NCBI GenBank assembly: GCA_037951165.1
Contig: JBBDHG010000125.1
Span: 913,501 to 977,500, forward strand
DNA: 64,000 nucleotides
Direction of reading: 5' to 3'
From: Lophius americanus
Lineage: Eukaryota > Chordata > Actinopteri > Lophiiformes > Lophiidae
This document shows positions 9,892 through 22,450 of the stretch, in pieces. Position 1 is the first letter of the stretch, and each line of letters opens with the position of its first letter. Both the position numbers and the translations under genes were made by a program. The notes beneath the pieces were generated by a model, which saw nothing but the letters and a program-made list of their open reading frames with translations, was not told where the DNA came from and searched no databases.

Positions 9892-12800
9892 GCATTGCGC
9901 GTGTGAAAAAAAAGGATGCAAGGTTTTTTGTGCCGCCAGCGTTGACATGTCAGGGGGATAAGAGCACTGAGAGCAGGGTAGAGAGAGAGACTGTGAACAC
10001 TTGTTAAGTCTGTCTGATATAGCCTCTCTGTGGCCACACACACACACACACACACAACGCACACCTCTAGAAAACCTACACAACCGCCATGCTCTTATGC
10101 ATGAGACTGTTAGTCACAAAAGCAGCCATTCACGAGTTTGAAGAAAAATCCCACAAACTGTAATCCTCCTCTTGCAAGGACTGGAGATATGGCATTCCCC
10201 TTCACCATTGCATTGTGGGTAACAATTTTGATACCCAAAGCACACCTGTAATTGCATATTTCTAGTGATCAGATAAGCTAAGATGTATCCTCAGACAATC
10301 AACTTGATGCTCAGTGCATATTAAAAAGTGTTGGAATTAACTATTCTACAATTGACTTTCTCCATTTCCCAGAATGCTGTGCAACAACCTTGAGAGTGTG
10401 ACCTTGCTTGTCCAAATCAGTAAGAGGAAAGTGGAGAGACACACTCAGATTTACTTAGAAACTGCAGATTTAATATCTCTTCCATGATCCTGGGGGGACT
10501 CACAATCAAATCATTGTCTTTGGCTGTTGTTTTTGTTGTTTTGTCTATTTTATCACTTCAAAATTCCCTTTAGAGAAGACATTTGTATTCATGAAGTGCC
10601 TTATTTTGTGCATTTGCAAGAGAAACATAAACCTTGTGGACTTAAAAATGTGCTCTGTATTTCTTCAAATGGTGTTTGATTGGAGAATGAGCAACATGCA
10701 GACTTTGACACGTCGGAGGTTGTTTTTCATTCTTACCAGACGAATGAGCAATTAAATCTCAGTTTAATACATGCATGAGCATGATATCACAACTAGTCTG
10801 TAAGACAGCCATGGACAAGCAACACAAATATTATGAGTTTGAAAGCTCCAGGGCAGAAAGAAAGCACGGAGAGACACCTTGAAGAATATTTGCATATTCA
10901 CTGAATCTATATTTTCACAGAGAGAATAGAGAAGGAATAGATGGAATTTGTTTATAATTTTTTTTGTACCTCTTTAAGTTAAAGCTACTCTTGTAAAGAA
11001 TTCATAAATAAATCATAATTAGGGTATTAAGTTGTAAACATGATATCAATCATAATAAACTATTATAAGAAACTTGTAAAACATGTTTCAACAGTCAATA
11101 GGCTCATTACTTTCTAAGAAACCCAGTAATCTAATTATTAATAGCTACTTATTAAAGATTAAAACAATAGTCACAACTTATATTATAAACTAGTTATAAC
11201 GTAGTTATTACCATTTATCAGTGCATCTTTTTGTAAAGTGGTACCTGTGATTTAATTTGGGTGATGTAACTTCTTTGAGGAAAACAAACTGTCATACAAA
11301 TATTGATTAAACATATTTGTATGATATCTTTAATCTACAAAAACCCAGGCCCCATTTCTACTTAAAGGAAGGGGATATAAAACAGACTAGAGGTGGTTAG
11401 CTTTGTGTTTTTTTCTGTACTAGAACACACTTTTTATTTTATTTGCAATTCCACAATATATATATTTTGTAATTTTGTTGTTTAGATTTAACTTTAGAGA
11501 AACCTGCAGTATATATGATATTGTAATAAACAAATATTTATTATTAATTCATGAATTTTCTTTATATTTATTTAGCATTCTAATGTTTCCCTACTTTTTT
11601 TGTATTGATCATAATATATTCCAGTCATAGTCATTCTTTTGTAAGAACAGGTTAAATACAATACAGTACATGTTATTAAAGCATTAAAATTGTTAGATAG
11701 ATTTTAACAATTTAGCTTTAGAAACCAAAATAACCCTAAGAAACTGCACTCCATGAGTTAAAAATCAAGAGAAAAGCTGTAAAATAAACTTTTCATAGCT
11801 TTTAAAATGTTGTGACACCTGTCACTGTGGTTTCTTTGGATTAAAAGGTGTGTTGAAAAGTGAATACACAGACTTGATACACAAGATAAATAAAACACAA
11901 TTTAAGTCTGTTTAGATTCATACTCATCCAGGTCATGGAAATCCTTGTGAGTTGAATCCAAAGCAACTGGACCTCTCATCCAATAGGCTTCCTGAGGACT
12001 AAATGACTAATGGGGAGTCAGGTATTTCACCTCCAGCAGGTGTTTGACCACGCATGACTAATTTGGGTTGTCAGGAGCCCTGAGGAACACTGTGGTCTTG
12101 ATTATCTGTGGGGGGGATCGTCTGTGTCATTAGCATAACGTGATTCCAGGTGTGAATGATGGCGAAACCGTCTAGGGAGAGACATTAAAACTACACCTCA
12201 TATGGATTATAGGTGGCAGCGTAGACCAGTTAATGTAACCAGTATAGTTATAATTACACAAAAATGTGTTAGATTTACCTTTATTTTTGTTTAACCTGAC
12301 TGTTAGGTCCTCCAGCTTCTTCTTTGTTTTTTTGTAAGACATGTCTGAGTCCCCTCCTTATTTCATCTTTGTGGCTATCCCCTATATTTCATCCCCTAAT
12401 TCGCCCCTTTTGATTCCCTCACGGGAGAGGTTAGTACTTCCTTGTTTTATTTTGAGTTATTATCGATTTGCATCCGTTTATTTCTTTTGGTCGTATGTGT
12501 ATTTTTCTAGTGGTACATTTTAAGTTATTAAATTGTTATGTTAGGATTAACATCTTTTTATGTTAAGATGTTAATGTGGTTCATTCTTTTTTTTCAATTG
12601 AATTCAGTGAGGAGCTGGAGGGATTGAATGCATGTGAAATGTGGCACATGTCTTTTTATGTTGACAGAATAAACGGAGAGCATCTCCAAAGAGATCTCCG
12701 GTCCCAAGAATAATTAAACACAAGGCAGAAGTAAACCGGTCACATTAAGAGAGGGCCGCTCCATTTTAGCGTAGATGGCTTCCTTCAATCCTCTCTCAAA

Positions 12801-13150
12801 CCGTTTATCCTTGCTGTCCAAAATGTCAACGTTGTCATCTCAAAAGAGGGTCCCTTGTCCTTGAGGTGGAGATTGACTGCTGAGTCCAGTCAAGTACAAT
12901 AAAATAAAAAATGTTCTTATAGCTGTGTACAACTGCATTGTAGTGTATGATCTACATTAATAATATAACATTTATTTTTTTGTAATTGTGCTTTACATAC
13001 AAATGCTAAATTGGTTAGTATGAAGTATTCCCCCATAAATGACCGTATCCACTGTAAATATAACTGAGGGAAGTCATATTTATAAAAAGCCAAATCACAA
13101 AAAAATAAAGTGATATCATTTTATTTTTCCAGCAGGTATCTTTGTTTTAC

Positions 13151-13220
13151 AGAGACAAGATCTTGGTGACAGTGGCGAGGAAAATCTCCTTTTTCCGAGG
13201 CAGAAACTTCAGAGCGAACC
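13151..13220. repeat. possible fragment of a dispersed fish repeat
   Basis: The text 'GACAGTGGCGAGGAAAATCTCC...GAGGCAGAAACTTCAGAGCGAACC' resembles an abundant fish repeat I recall with the form 'CAGTGGCAAGGAAAAACTCC...GAAACCTCGAGCAGAACC'. Short and diverged. Confidence 0.35.
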
Positions 13221-13959
13221 GTGGTAAGAAAGTTTGCAAATAATAGCATCTATAGAGAAAACACCAGCAATGATAATAATATAGGCATCTGCCTACTTAT
13301 AATAATTTGATTAATTAGGCCTTCACGTTCATCCCTGACAACCAGGATGTATCTCCGAAATCCCCTAATCCCCTGCGTTGTACAAGGAATCCCCCTGGAT
13401 GTACTCTTCAAATTAAATGGGACTCATCAATAATCTTTGACAGTGCAAATTGACTGAACTATTTCTATGAAGTCAGCAATATGCTGTAAGATAATGACTC
13501 TATAATAAAGATAAATAAGATTTCTTAGAAAAAAAGAATATTAATAATAGATCTCCTTGTATTCATTCATATCAACTAGTTTGGATAGGGTTTTTCATTT
13601 AAAAAAAGAAAAAACCCACTAGTGGGTAAAATAAGAGCTATTATAGTAAAACATGACGTATACAAAAAATGTCCTCGAGTTGAATCATATACGCCCAAAA
13701 TTTGGACTAAATCGGAGCAGCATTTAGGACATTATGTCCAATAAACAGTGTTTAAAAAAGAATTAAAAAGAATCTCCCCCCTGTGAGTACAATATGAGCT
13801 TTTTTTTTCTAATGTGCCTTGTTGTCTGGGCTGGATCCGTTGTTAAATTTCCAGTAAACCCACCACAGTATCTGATCATTGTTCTTGTTTATTACCTAAC
13901 CCCCCCTTTTCCTTCAGTCTGTGGCCCGGGTAAGGAAGTGTTGTTCGTCATCCAGTGAT

Positions 13960-14760
13960 TTTTTTCTCTCCCTGAAACACAGTAGCAGTGAAAGGATGGG
14001 AGGGGGAGAGGAAGAGGAAGAGGAAAACAAACATCTCACAGGAGGGTTGGAGGAGAAGGAGGAGGGGGGGGAATTAGGAGGGCGCAGTCTCCGGCTTCTC
14101 CACCAAACAGCAAACCAGCAAAAAGGTAAGAATCAACCAGAACCTTATGCAAATTCACTCCTGTCACTCATATTCCAGCATTCCAGCGGCAAATAGGAGA
14201 TGTTAGGAAGGGTGTGTGCGCATTTATACTGCGAGGGATAGAGAGGAGACAGCGGTGATATGGGGTGAGCGTTATATAACGCACATGATATCCGGTTTTT
14301 GCTGCATTTTATTCAGATCTATGGTGTTAAGGGGAAATGTGGAACCTGTAGGGACGGTTATTTATTAATTGGGGTTTACAGCTGCCTTATTTGTGTTATT
14401 TTAGCCGTGTCTACTCCATGATATGCATTCGCTAGGTCGCCTGTTTTGCGTTTTGTGCCGTTGTCCGTGCAGAGACGCGCATCTCCTTAGAAGCGTCCAC
14501 CCTGCTGCAGCGCTACTTTGGTATTTTCCATTGCATTTTTTTGAAATCTCTTGTTGATGTTTTTGTCTGGGTGAAATATCTTTCACAAGGCAATGTGGAT
14601 TATTTCTTTCCTATTAAAAAAAACACACCTGGAAGGATAAATTCGTCGATGTTTTCCTCTTCGTGGGTGTCAGTCATCAGCCTGTGCCGCCAGGCGCGCG
14701 CCCGATAAAGCTACATTCGCTGTCCTTCAGCACCACATGGACGCGCGTGCCTAGGAGAGG
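13960..14760 (+). promoter_or_regulatory. promoter-like CpG-rich region with possible 5' UTR exon of the C1orf216-like gene
   Basis: A purine-rich stretch ends in a strong donor (AAAAG|GTAAGA, exon edge 14125) that could splice to the acceptor at 16471 in front of the coding exon. Downstream, 14400-14760 is unusually rich in CpG (GACGCGCATC, CAGGCGCGCGCCCG, GACGCGCGTGCC) for this AT-rich window. No transcript evidence is available. Confidence 0.35.
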
Positions 14761-14948
14761 AGAGGGGAATTGATTGACAGCAGCCTGAAGTCAGGATTAG
14801 AGAAATTTCCATTCTGAGGAGACATGTAAATATTTGATGCTAATAGAAATGGAGTGTGCCGACCAGCCTGTAGTTCAAGATGTTATAAACAAGGAGTTTG
14901 GTGTGTGTGCGTGTGTGTGTGAGAGAGGGATAGAGAGAGAGGAGGATA

Positions 14949-14950
<2 letters not shown>

Positions 14951-15034
<84 letters not shown>
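14951..15034. repeat. (GA)n microsatellite
   Basis: About 42 GA units, uninterrupted after an imperfect start. It lies inside the predicted intron upstream of the C1orf216-like coding exon. Confidence 0.97.
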
Positions 15035-15037
<3 letters not shown>

Positions 15038-16493
15038 GAAACATGGATGTTGTTTGCATTAAATTATCTGTTTAAAATTGAAGCAACTAGATAGTTGCAT
15101 CTTTGACAATTAAATCAAGGGAGTTTCATTGCGTTTGAATAAGTGTAAAGGTTTTTAGACCCATATAATTGTATTAGGAACTTGCAACAGAACTGTGTTC
15201 AGTAAATTACACATTTCATAACTTGATTTTTTTATTGTTTAACATCACTGTATGATGAAGCAAACAATTAAGAAGGTTTGTACAAAGTAATGATAAGTTT
15301 TCTCCTCTTTTTCAAATGTATTCTTCTTTGTCTCATGGGACTGTCTGATGTAGTCAAGTCACGTAAATGGAATGTTTCAGACAGTATGGCTGATTTAGAG
15401 TGACTAACTAGATTTAAAATCCCATCAGTTTTATTGTTGCTACACGAGGTACTGCTCTTGTTTTCCTTTAGCCCATCATTTACAGATATTCAGCGTTTCT
15501 GCTGAACTTTCTACAAAATGTTCTATAGTTTTTATATTGCCTGATTTATGTATTCTCTGTGCAACCGCTGTATTTACTCACTGAAAATGCTATCACTCCT
15601 GATTTATCGACAGGGCAGATGATAGAGTTGAAAGTTTGGCTCAAGCCTCTGGGAACACAAGACTGGAGGGTCAACCAACAACAGCAATGTGGTCTGTCAG
15701 GAAACAACAGATAAACAGCAGAGGTGGAGAGGACAATGTGTTTAGTTTTTGTTTGACAAGTTTAAACCACTATTGTCAATGCTTCAAGAACTTCTCTGGC
15801 TTCAGGTGACAGGAAACAAAAGCTAACAGAGAAAAGTACAACATGGAAGAAAGGTTTTTAGACAGGGCTGAACTAGCTATAACATTCAAATGAAATAGGT
15901 GAGATGTCCTCCAGTTACCAGAGCAGACATATATTGGCTCAGCAACCAGATGCGGGCCTTAATGGATTATGTATCTTGAATAAGCTTTATTCTATTTAAG
16001 TTGAAACTGTTGCCTGCTTTGGAGGCAAGAAAATCCCTCATTGGAACTGAACAAGGTTTGGTATTCATTTGTTTGCACATACAGGAAATTAAAGTATAGG
16101 GAAGAAGCTTGAAAACTATTTGGTCGGAATCTAACACTTTAGTCCTAGCAGACACATTTTTGGTTTAGCCCTATCGTTTGACTTATGGTCATGTCAACTT
16201 GTCTTCAAGTGGTAGTGGTAGAAAAGGGCTTTACATGGGCTGCCCACTGCTCCTCATGGATGGCTCAAATGCAGAGAGTTATCTTTCATATTCTTGTCTT
16301 ATACTATGTATGACTATGCTTAATTTCCTCCTTGGGGATTAATAACGTTTCTATTTATCTATTTATCTTGAACAGGTTTCAATTCTGTTACTTCAGAAAC
16401 TTTTGTCTGAAAGAAACATCCCTCACCAAATGACTCATGGTGTCCATTTGTTCCGTTCCTTGTTGTTTCAGTGAGTCCCAGTCAAGGTCAGTG

Positions 16494-17561
16494 ATGCTTC
16501 ACCATCAGGACCAGGACGTGAACTCGGCCTACAGAGGGCAAGGAGGCTCTTCCTCCTCGCTGCGAAACAGGAAGTGTGACAAAGATGGCAACTTCAACTT
16601 CTTGCCAGGCAAAGGGGACGAAGGACTCACGGGCTACGGAGGAGGGGATGAAAATCGAAACCAGTTGCGTCCCCGCAACTTCGGCCCAATGGGACGTGAC
16701 CCTCCAAACTCCTCGTCCCCTTCTGGGTATCACCACAACCCAGGGCTACTGTCACCCCGCTCCCGCCTGCCCTGCTGGAGCCCTCTGGAACCCCTGCCTG
16801 AAATTGAGACCGGGGATGATGGTTATGGCCGAGTGCCCCCCGATGGAGCGGAGGAAGGGAGGATGGCGGTAGAAGGGAGAAAGGTGATAATGAGCCAGAA
16901 TGAGCAGAAGCAAAGACTGAAAAGGGAGCAGCAGAGGATGAGAAGCAGCTTCGGGTTGAAAGGACGGGAGGAAGAGGATGAAGAGGAATCCTTGGATAAT
17001 GATGAATGGGGTGACAGCGACTCAGAGTCTGATTTCAGCTATCGGTCTGGAGGCAGCATGTCCTCCCTCAATATAGACAGTGGAGGTGAAGGAATGCTCA
17101 TGGGAGGCTGGGACCGCATTGGAGTTGGGGAACCAAAATCCAATGACCCGACAACCAATGAACCAGCTGCAAGACGCAGGATCTACACCCGCAAGTCTCT
17201 GACTGTGAGCACTTTGGGAAACCTTCTGGAGGAAGGGGCAGAAGAGCAAAACAAAGGTGATCGGTCCTCAGATTCTGATGGCGAGCTGCCAGAGTTCATG
17301 GATACAATGTGGACGCTGCGAGACCGTGAGCACTTCAAGACCCAGGAGATGGAGAAGCATCAGGCGCAGCTGACTATGTATCGCCGCTTGGCACTGATCC
17401 GTTGGGTCCGCACCCTGCAAAGCAAGATCCAGGAGCAGCAGAACCGCCTGCAGTCCAGCTTCGACATCATCCTCACGCAGAGGAAGGAGCTGCTGCGCAT
17501 GGGCGCTGCCGCCGCAGTCGCATCCACTGCCGCACCAGCCACTGCTGTTAGCCAGTCGTAA
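16494..17561 (+). CDS. C1orf216 (UPF0500)-like protein, 355 aa
   Basis: Single coding exon, ATG 16494 to TAA 17559-17561. An in-frame ATG at 16437 lies before a good acceptor (TTGTTGTTTCAG, 16460-16471) and is probably intronic, so the second ATG is preferred. The N-terminal half is low-complexity, rich in G, S, N and P, with a NFNFL motif. A strongly acidic, serine-rich region follows at about residues 165-215 (EEEDEEESLDNDEWGDSDSE). Residues about 265-337 form the best-conserved-looking part, a charged helical segment starting LPEFMDTMWTLRDREHFKTQ and running through EQQNRLQSSFDIILTQRKEL, predicted coiled coil. An alanine-rich tail closes it. No signal peptide or membrane segment is seen. 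The name rests mainly on position between clspn and psmb2 (as for human C1orf216) and on coding in the last exon; family function is unknown. It is longer than the roughly 230 residues I recall for human. Confidence 0.78.
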   Translation: MLHHQDQDVNSAYRGQGGSSSSLRNRKCDKDGNFNFLPGKGDEGLTGYGGGDENRNQLRPRNFGPMGRDPPNSSSPSGYHHNPGLLSPRSRLPCWSPLEPLPEIETGDDGYGRVPPDGAEEGRMAVEGRKVIMSQNEQKQRLKREQQRMRSSFGLKGREEEDEEESLDNDEWGDSDSESDFSYRSGGSMSSLNIDSGGEGMLMGGWDRIGVGEPKSNDPTTNEPAARRRIYTRKSLTVSTLGNLLEEGAEEQNKGDRSSDSDGELPEFMDTMWTLRDREHFKTQEMEKHQAQLTMYRRLALIRWVRTLQSKIQEQQNRLQSSFDIILTQRKELLRMGAAAAVASTAAPATAVSQS

Positions 17562-17964
17562 GGGGAGCAAGTTATCCTGAAGAAAATATCCATCGTCACA
17601 TTTGACAGTCATGAGCCTCATTCTTTTGTTTCTGATTGTAATGGCTATAACTCACGTGTTTTTATAGATTTCCTTTGATGGTGTCCAACACAGAGCATCA
17701 ATAGATGTATTAAATGAAGAATGAACTCAAAGCGTGCATCAAAATTTACCATCTCCAACTCATTCTGGTCAAAACAAGATAATTAGCACTTTGTTGAACG
17801 ATGAAAGTCAACCATATTCTACGTGTGTGTGCATGTTCTTCTTTTGTCTTGATAAATGTGTAGCAAGTACTTGCTGTATTCGAAAATATGATGTAGATTT
17901 GACATCATCAGAGATAGTTTATACCCCGAGAACATGCTGTATATAAGATGAAATTTAAACAATG

Positions 17965-17970
17965 AATAAA
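17965..17970 (+). terminator. polyadenylation signal of the C1orf216-like gene
   Basis: AATAAA about 400 bp after the stop codon, in AT-rich 3' UTR sequence. It is the first canonical AATAAA downstream. Confidence 0.6.
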
Positions 17971-18309
17971 ATGACCCTACATCTGAGAATTTTTAGCATC
18001 GCTGTTTGTTCGCTTGAGTCAACATAATCAAAATGTAATCGATTAATCAGAGGGGAAATCCGGGTTACAAAACAGCGTTCAGTGCTCAGACAATCTATTT
18101 CGTTTCAGATCAGCTTGTTGATTTTTATTTTTTATTTTTTTTAAATCAAAGCCCCCTCAGAACAGATGCGACTAAAAAAAGGGCTGATTTTAATCTTATA
18201 TAACTGTAATTGCTGGAGCCTTTTGGGCAAATGACCTTTCATTGAACAATCGCATCTTTGTCTGCTGAACAAAGTTGGTTTGTATCTGCTCATCACAAGG
18301 GCTGTTCTG

Positions 18310-18640
18310 CAGGGAGTGTGATATCCGTGTGAGGCTGCGGCACCAACCTTCATGGGCACGGATGCTGCCGCGGGCGCTCCAAGATCAACTCACCTCTCCC
18401 AGAGCGCATGCGCGCGCGCGCGTGTGTTTGTGTGCGTGTGTGTGTGTGTTCACAGAGATACCAGCTTCGTTGCCACCCTGTAATCTCACGAGTCCGGGGG
18501 CCCCCGGGGGGGCTGTCTGTATGCGCCCCGGGGCCCTGCAGGTCCTATCCGGCCTCGGTGAACAGACGCCGGTCCGGCTGCGCGCAGGAGAGCTAAACCC
18601 CGGGGCAAGTTTGGGATAATCCCCGGCTTTACCTCCTAAC
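18310..18640. promoter_or_regulatory. CpG-rich patch with alternating purine-pyrimidine tract
   Basis: It contains a (CG)n-(TG)n run at about 18404-18449 (GCGCATGCGCGCGCGCGCGT then TG repeats), prone to Z-DNA, followed by GGGGGCCCCCGGGG and many CpG sites to 18605. Local GC is far above the surroundings. It could be an unlinked promoter or an enhancer; no gene start was recognised. Confidence 0.35.
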
Positions 18641-20500
18641 TAACTCGCGTTTATTTTTCCAAGCTTATCGCCTCTCCTGGACGCAGGCACCGCTCTGAAA
18701 GTCTGAGTCCATTTGCATATTGATCCCTTGTTCTGTGGCTGAAGGTGGATGTTGGAGAGGCGTGAATGCGTCAGGATAAAGTGTTTACACCAGAATAGGG
18801 ACTTTGTAAGCAACCTACCTCCAAAACAGGACACCAAGGAGGAACAAGCATGCCTTTGATGGTGATTTGTTAACCAGCGAGACGTGATTTCAGGCTAGTT
18901 ATAAGAGGCTATAAGTGCATCTGAACAAAGCAAGAAACATGAGCGCCCATAAGCACAGGGAGACTGTCAGCTTTGCCTCAGGAAAAAGAAACGTATTTAG
19001 ATTAAAAACAATGTTCAAGGTGTGTTTTTCAGTATGAACATGAGCTTTTGGGGGCCCTTCCAGTGGACCAGAATTAAAAAAGCCGGTGCACAACCTGATA
19101 AGACACTGTTAGTAAAGAGTTTACCATTATTTGGTAGTAATCAATTTAATCCTGCTCATGGTTTATTTATTTGTAAAAAACCAATCAGATTTTTAAGTGA
19201 GCATTGCATGAAAAATCCTTAAGAGTAAAAATAATGATTAAAAAAACAGTAAAAGTCCTATCAGATCTGTGGTTAAAACATTTTAAAAAAAGGAAGAGAA
19301 AGAAGTTTATTACAGGGTAGCATGTTTTCATTTTCTAATATGCAATAGAGGGCCATCTGTGCCAAATCAAAGTGGTTTGTTTTTACGTCAAACCGGTCGT
19401 CTTAAAAGTTAAATAAAGACACTTTTTCGGAGCCAGATGTCCCATGAGCAAAACAACAAGATCTGAGAAGATAAATTAATAAAATAACCAGGAGGGGGAT
19501 AAACACATCCAAGAAATGTTTCATATCCAGACAAATAAACATTTGTTCTTCACATTGATGGCTTATAACTAATAATAAATCATAACAGCTAGTTATAGGA
19601 GGTTGCAAAAGGCAGACAGCTCACTAACATTTACCCTGAATGCACATGAAACTGTGTATGATCCTCAGATTCCTCTGCGTCACCTGCTCCAGGCGCACAG
19701 ACAGAAGACATTGAGCACACATGACTGCGTGTCTGTCTGAAACGCTGCTAATTTAGTGAGTAGTTAAAAAGTGAGAGGCTAAACAACAGGTATGAGGTGT
19801 TTTTTAAAATGTGCAGTTATCTCACCTGCAACATTTGTTTTATCCAGGAGGCACATAAGTACATATTTATTTAGTGTTCAAATATTAAGTATCTATGGCA
19901 CTCTTGTGATTTGGAGGTATTTTTGATGTTGTCTTTACATCATCCCGAAGCACTAATCCACAAAATTCACAGAAATATTTACCAGCATATGTCCATAAAT
20001 GACACAAATTCAGACAAAATTGGGAAATATGGAAGAGCAATAATAAAAATGTGAAAAGAACAACAACCATATTTCTTTATATTGTAGTTAGGGACAAACA
20101 ACAGAAATATGAAACTTTAAGCCACTTGTTCTTTTTTAATGCTTTTTTTTTTTTTTACAAGTAACGGCAAAAACATATTTTATGGCCCTAGATGCATTCT
20201 GATGTGATCAATGTTGCATATTGCACAGCCGTTGGAAAATAGAAATGTAAGTTAACCGATCAATCATGACTGTTAAAGGGTTATTAAAGAAAAGTTCTTC
20301 GAAGAGATTTTTACTTAAATTCATTTCATCGTCGTGTTTGACCTCAGGTTGTCTTTTGATTTTGATTCAGATTCCTATGTTACAAAAAGGTTACTAATTA
20401 CATCTGACTGATTAGAATTATCCACTCTTAAACACAAGCACCCGTGAAAATACATTTCTGATTTGGTGGGAGGCTTCCTTATTTGGATAGCAGTAGCGCT
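18640..20500. other. intergenic, no recognisable gene
   Basis: AT-rich unique-looking DNA with short poly(A)/poly(T) runs. Nothing coding or repeat-like was recognised. Confidence 0.4.
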
Positions 20501-20505
20501 TAGTG

Positions 20506-20596
20506 TCCGCTAGGAGGCGACACTCCATCACAGACGCCTTCCATCACGCCTCCACCTGCCGCTGTTGCTGTGTTTGGGCACTAGGGGGCAGCAGTG
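20506..20596 (+). promoter_or_regulatory. two CTCF-like motifs in tandem
   Basis: GCACTAGGGGGCAGCAGTG (20578-20596) is a near-consensus CTCF core. About 70 bp upstream, GTCCGCTAGGAGGCGACACT (20506-20525) is a weaker match with the same orientation. It lies in the gene-poor gap between the C1orf216-like gene and cdca5/psmb2, a plausible boundary position. Motif evidence only. Confidence 0.45.
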
Positions 20597-21152
20597 TGGA
20601 TATGGCTGGCCTTCTCGGCAGTGGTGTGTGGACCACCTGGGATCCATCGGTGGGTTCCCACTGCGATGATTGTTTTTCACGGCATGTTGAATGATGTAAC
20701 AGCCACCCTTAGATCATGGCCACGAAGAAGTGGAGGGTCATGGGTTGATTATGATGATAGGGAAACTGAAAAAAAATCATACAATTGGAAAAACATTTTC
20801 ACATGATCCTTTAATCTTTCCTTTAATATTGTAAAACCTTTTGATCAACCTACCTTCTATTCTACCACTGCCAGAAGTACTTTATGTTATCTTAATCATT
20901 TTACAGATTTTAAATACACTTTTCACCATTTATAGACTGAGTTGCCTTAAATCCTTTCCTGTCTTTCCTCAGATAATTCTGATACTTCCTTAATCTCAAT
21001 TGACATAAAAAATAAAAGAAACAATAAAATGTCAAATCAATTGAATCACAGTGGGCTTCTTTACAATTACATGTTGAACAAGTTTTCACAGGATATTCAG
21101 AGTCTTTCTCCAGTATCATGTCACTCAAAAATAAAATAAAATAAAGGAAGCT

Positions 21153-21238
<86 letters not shown>

Positions 21239-21280
21239 GAAGAAAGAAAGGAAGAAAGAAAGAAAGGAAGAAAGAAAGAG
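21153..21280. repeat. (GAAA)n microsatellite
   Basis: About 30 AGAA/GAAA units, perfect to about 21238, then interrupted by AAGG variants. Confidence 0.97.
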
Positions 21281-21640
21281 CATGTTTCTTCATCTTCTAG
21301 TTCCCCTTATAGTAAAAAATCTTCTTAATTTCTGTCTTAGATTCTTCCAGCTATTTGTTGAAGCTTTTGAAGTTTAGACTGTGTCAAACACTAATATTTT
21401 TATTAACTCAAACTTCAGACATATTTGGTGAATCTGAAAACATCAGATCTATAATAATCTCACTGCGGGTTTGAGATCCAGCTGGCTGCACACAGTTAAA
21501 AATGATTGGGTCACAATTGATCCCACAGCCAAGTATTGGGTTAACTTCACACATGGGTAGACTGTAAAAACATACTGTGAAAGTCAAAACAATTAACTAG
21601 CAGTCATTGACGTGTACCTTACTGGATTACAGCAGGGTGT

Positions 21641-22450
21641 TATTGTTTTCTGTGATTTTCTACAGTATATTATTGTTTGATGTCTTGTCTTGCAGTATGT
21701 AATTGTTGCAGTGATTTCTTTGCAGTACATCCTTGTTTGCTGCATATATTTTGGCTATTGGGATTTTCTACATTATATTATTTGTTACCGTAATTTTATG
21801 CAGTATATTTTTGTTTAATATGGTATTTCTTAAAGGTATTATATACAACCGTGTTTTTCTACAAAATATCGTTGGTAAATTTTCAACTGTGTATTGTTGT
21901 TTACTGTGATTATCTTCAGTTTATTATTAGCTTCTGTGATTTTTCTAAAGCACATTATTGCTTACTGTGATTTCCTGCAGTATATTTATGGTACTAGGAT
22001 TTTCTAAACTGTATTATTTGAGAATGTGATTGACTACAATATAGGATTTATCCCTGTAATTTTCAACTGTGTATTATCCTTTACTATGATTTTATAAACT
22101 TTATTTTTGACTTCTGTGATTTTCTAAAATACATTAGTGGTAAAACATTTTCAACTATGTATTGTTGTTTAGTGTCATTTGTCTACAGCATATTATTGGT
22201 TACTGTAATTCTCAACTACTTATTATAATTTGCGTTGATTATCTTCAGTTTATTATTATATATACTGCCGTCTATGCCAATTTTCTACAGTATATTTTTA
22301 TATTTTTGTTACTGTGATTCTACACAGTATATCATTGGCTACTATAAATTCTACAGTATATTATCGTTACTGTTCTTTTCTACTGTAATTTTTTACTGTA
22401 TAATATTGATTACTACATCATTGGCTACTTTGATTGTATACTGTGTTGTA
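21641..22450. repeat. degenerate tandem repeat (minisatellite), unit about 40 bp
   Basis: About 20 diverged copies of a unit of the form TTACTGTGATTTTCTACAG followed by TATATTATTG. Composite blocks also recur: ATTTTCAACTGTGTATT, then TTACTGTGATTATCTTCAG, then TTCTGTGATTTTCTA appears near 21880, 22060 and, weaker, 22150-22230, suggesting earlier multi-unit duplications. Confidence 0.85.

Larger units (their letters stand above)
7140..13140. other. intergenic stretch clspn to C1orf216-like gene
   Basis: No gene was recognised in either strand. It holds (GT)n at 9855-9888, (CA)n at 10035-10056, an AT-rich decayed repeat around 10980-11240 ending in a 'TGTAAAGTGGTACC' text common in fish repeats, and a more complex, balanced-GC stretch at about 8220-8720 listed separately. 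Short reading frames here lack codon bias or known motifs. Confidence 0.5.

Noticed and set aside
13921..14196. Plus-strand frame with glutamate-rich stretch
   Set aside because: Purine-rich DNA read as E/G/K; may be 5' UTR but the start is not an initiation-like context and it does not continue into the C1orf216-like coding exon in a supported way.
20910..21293. Minus-strand frame with repeated F-L-S residues
   Set aside because: Translation of the (GAAA)n repeat.
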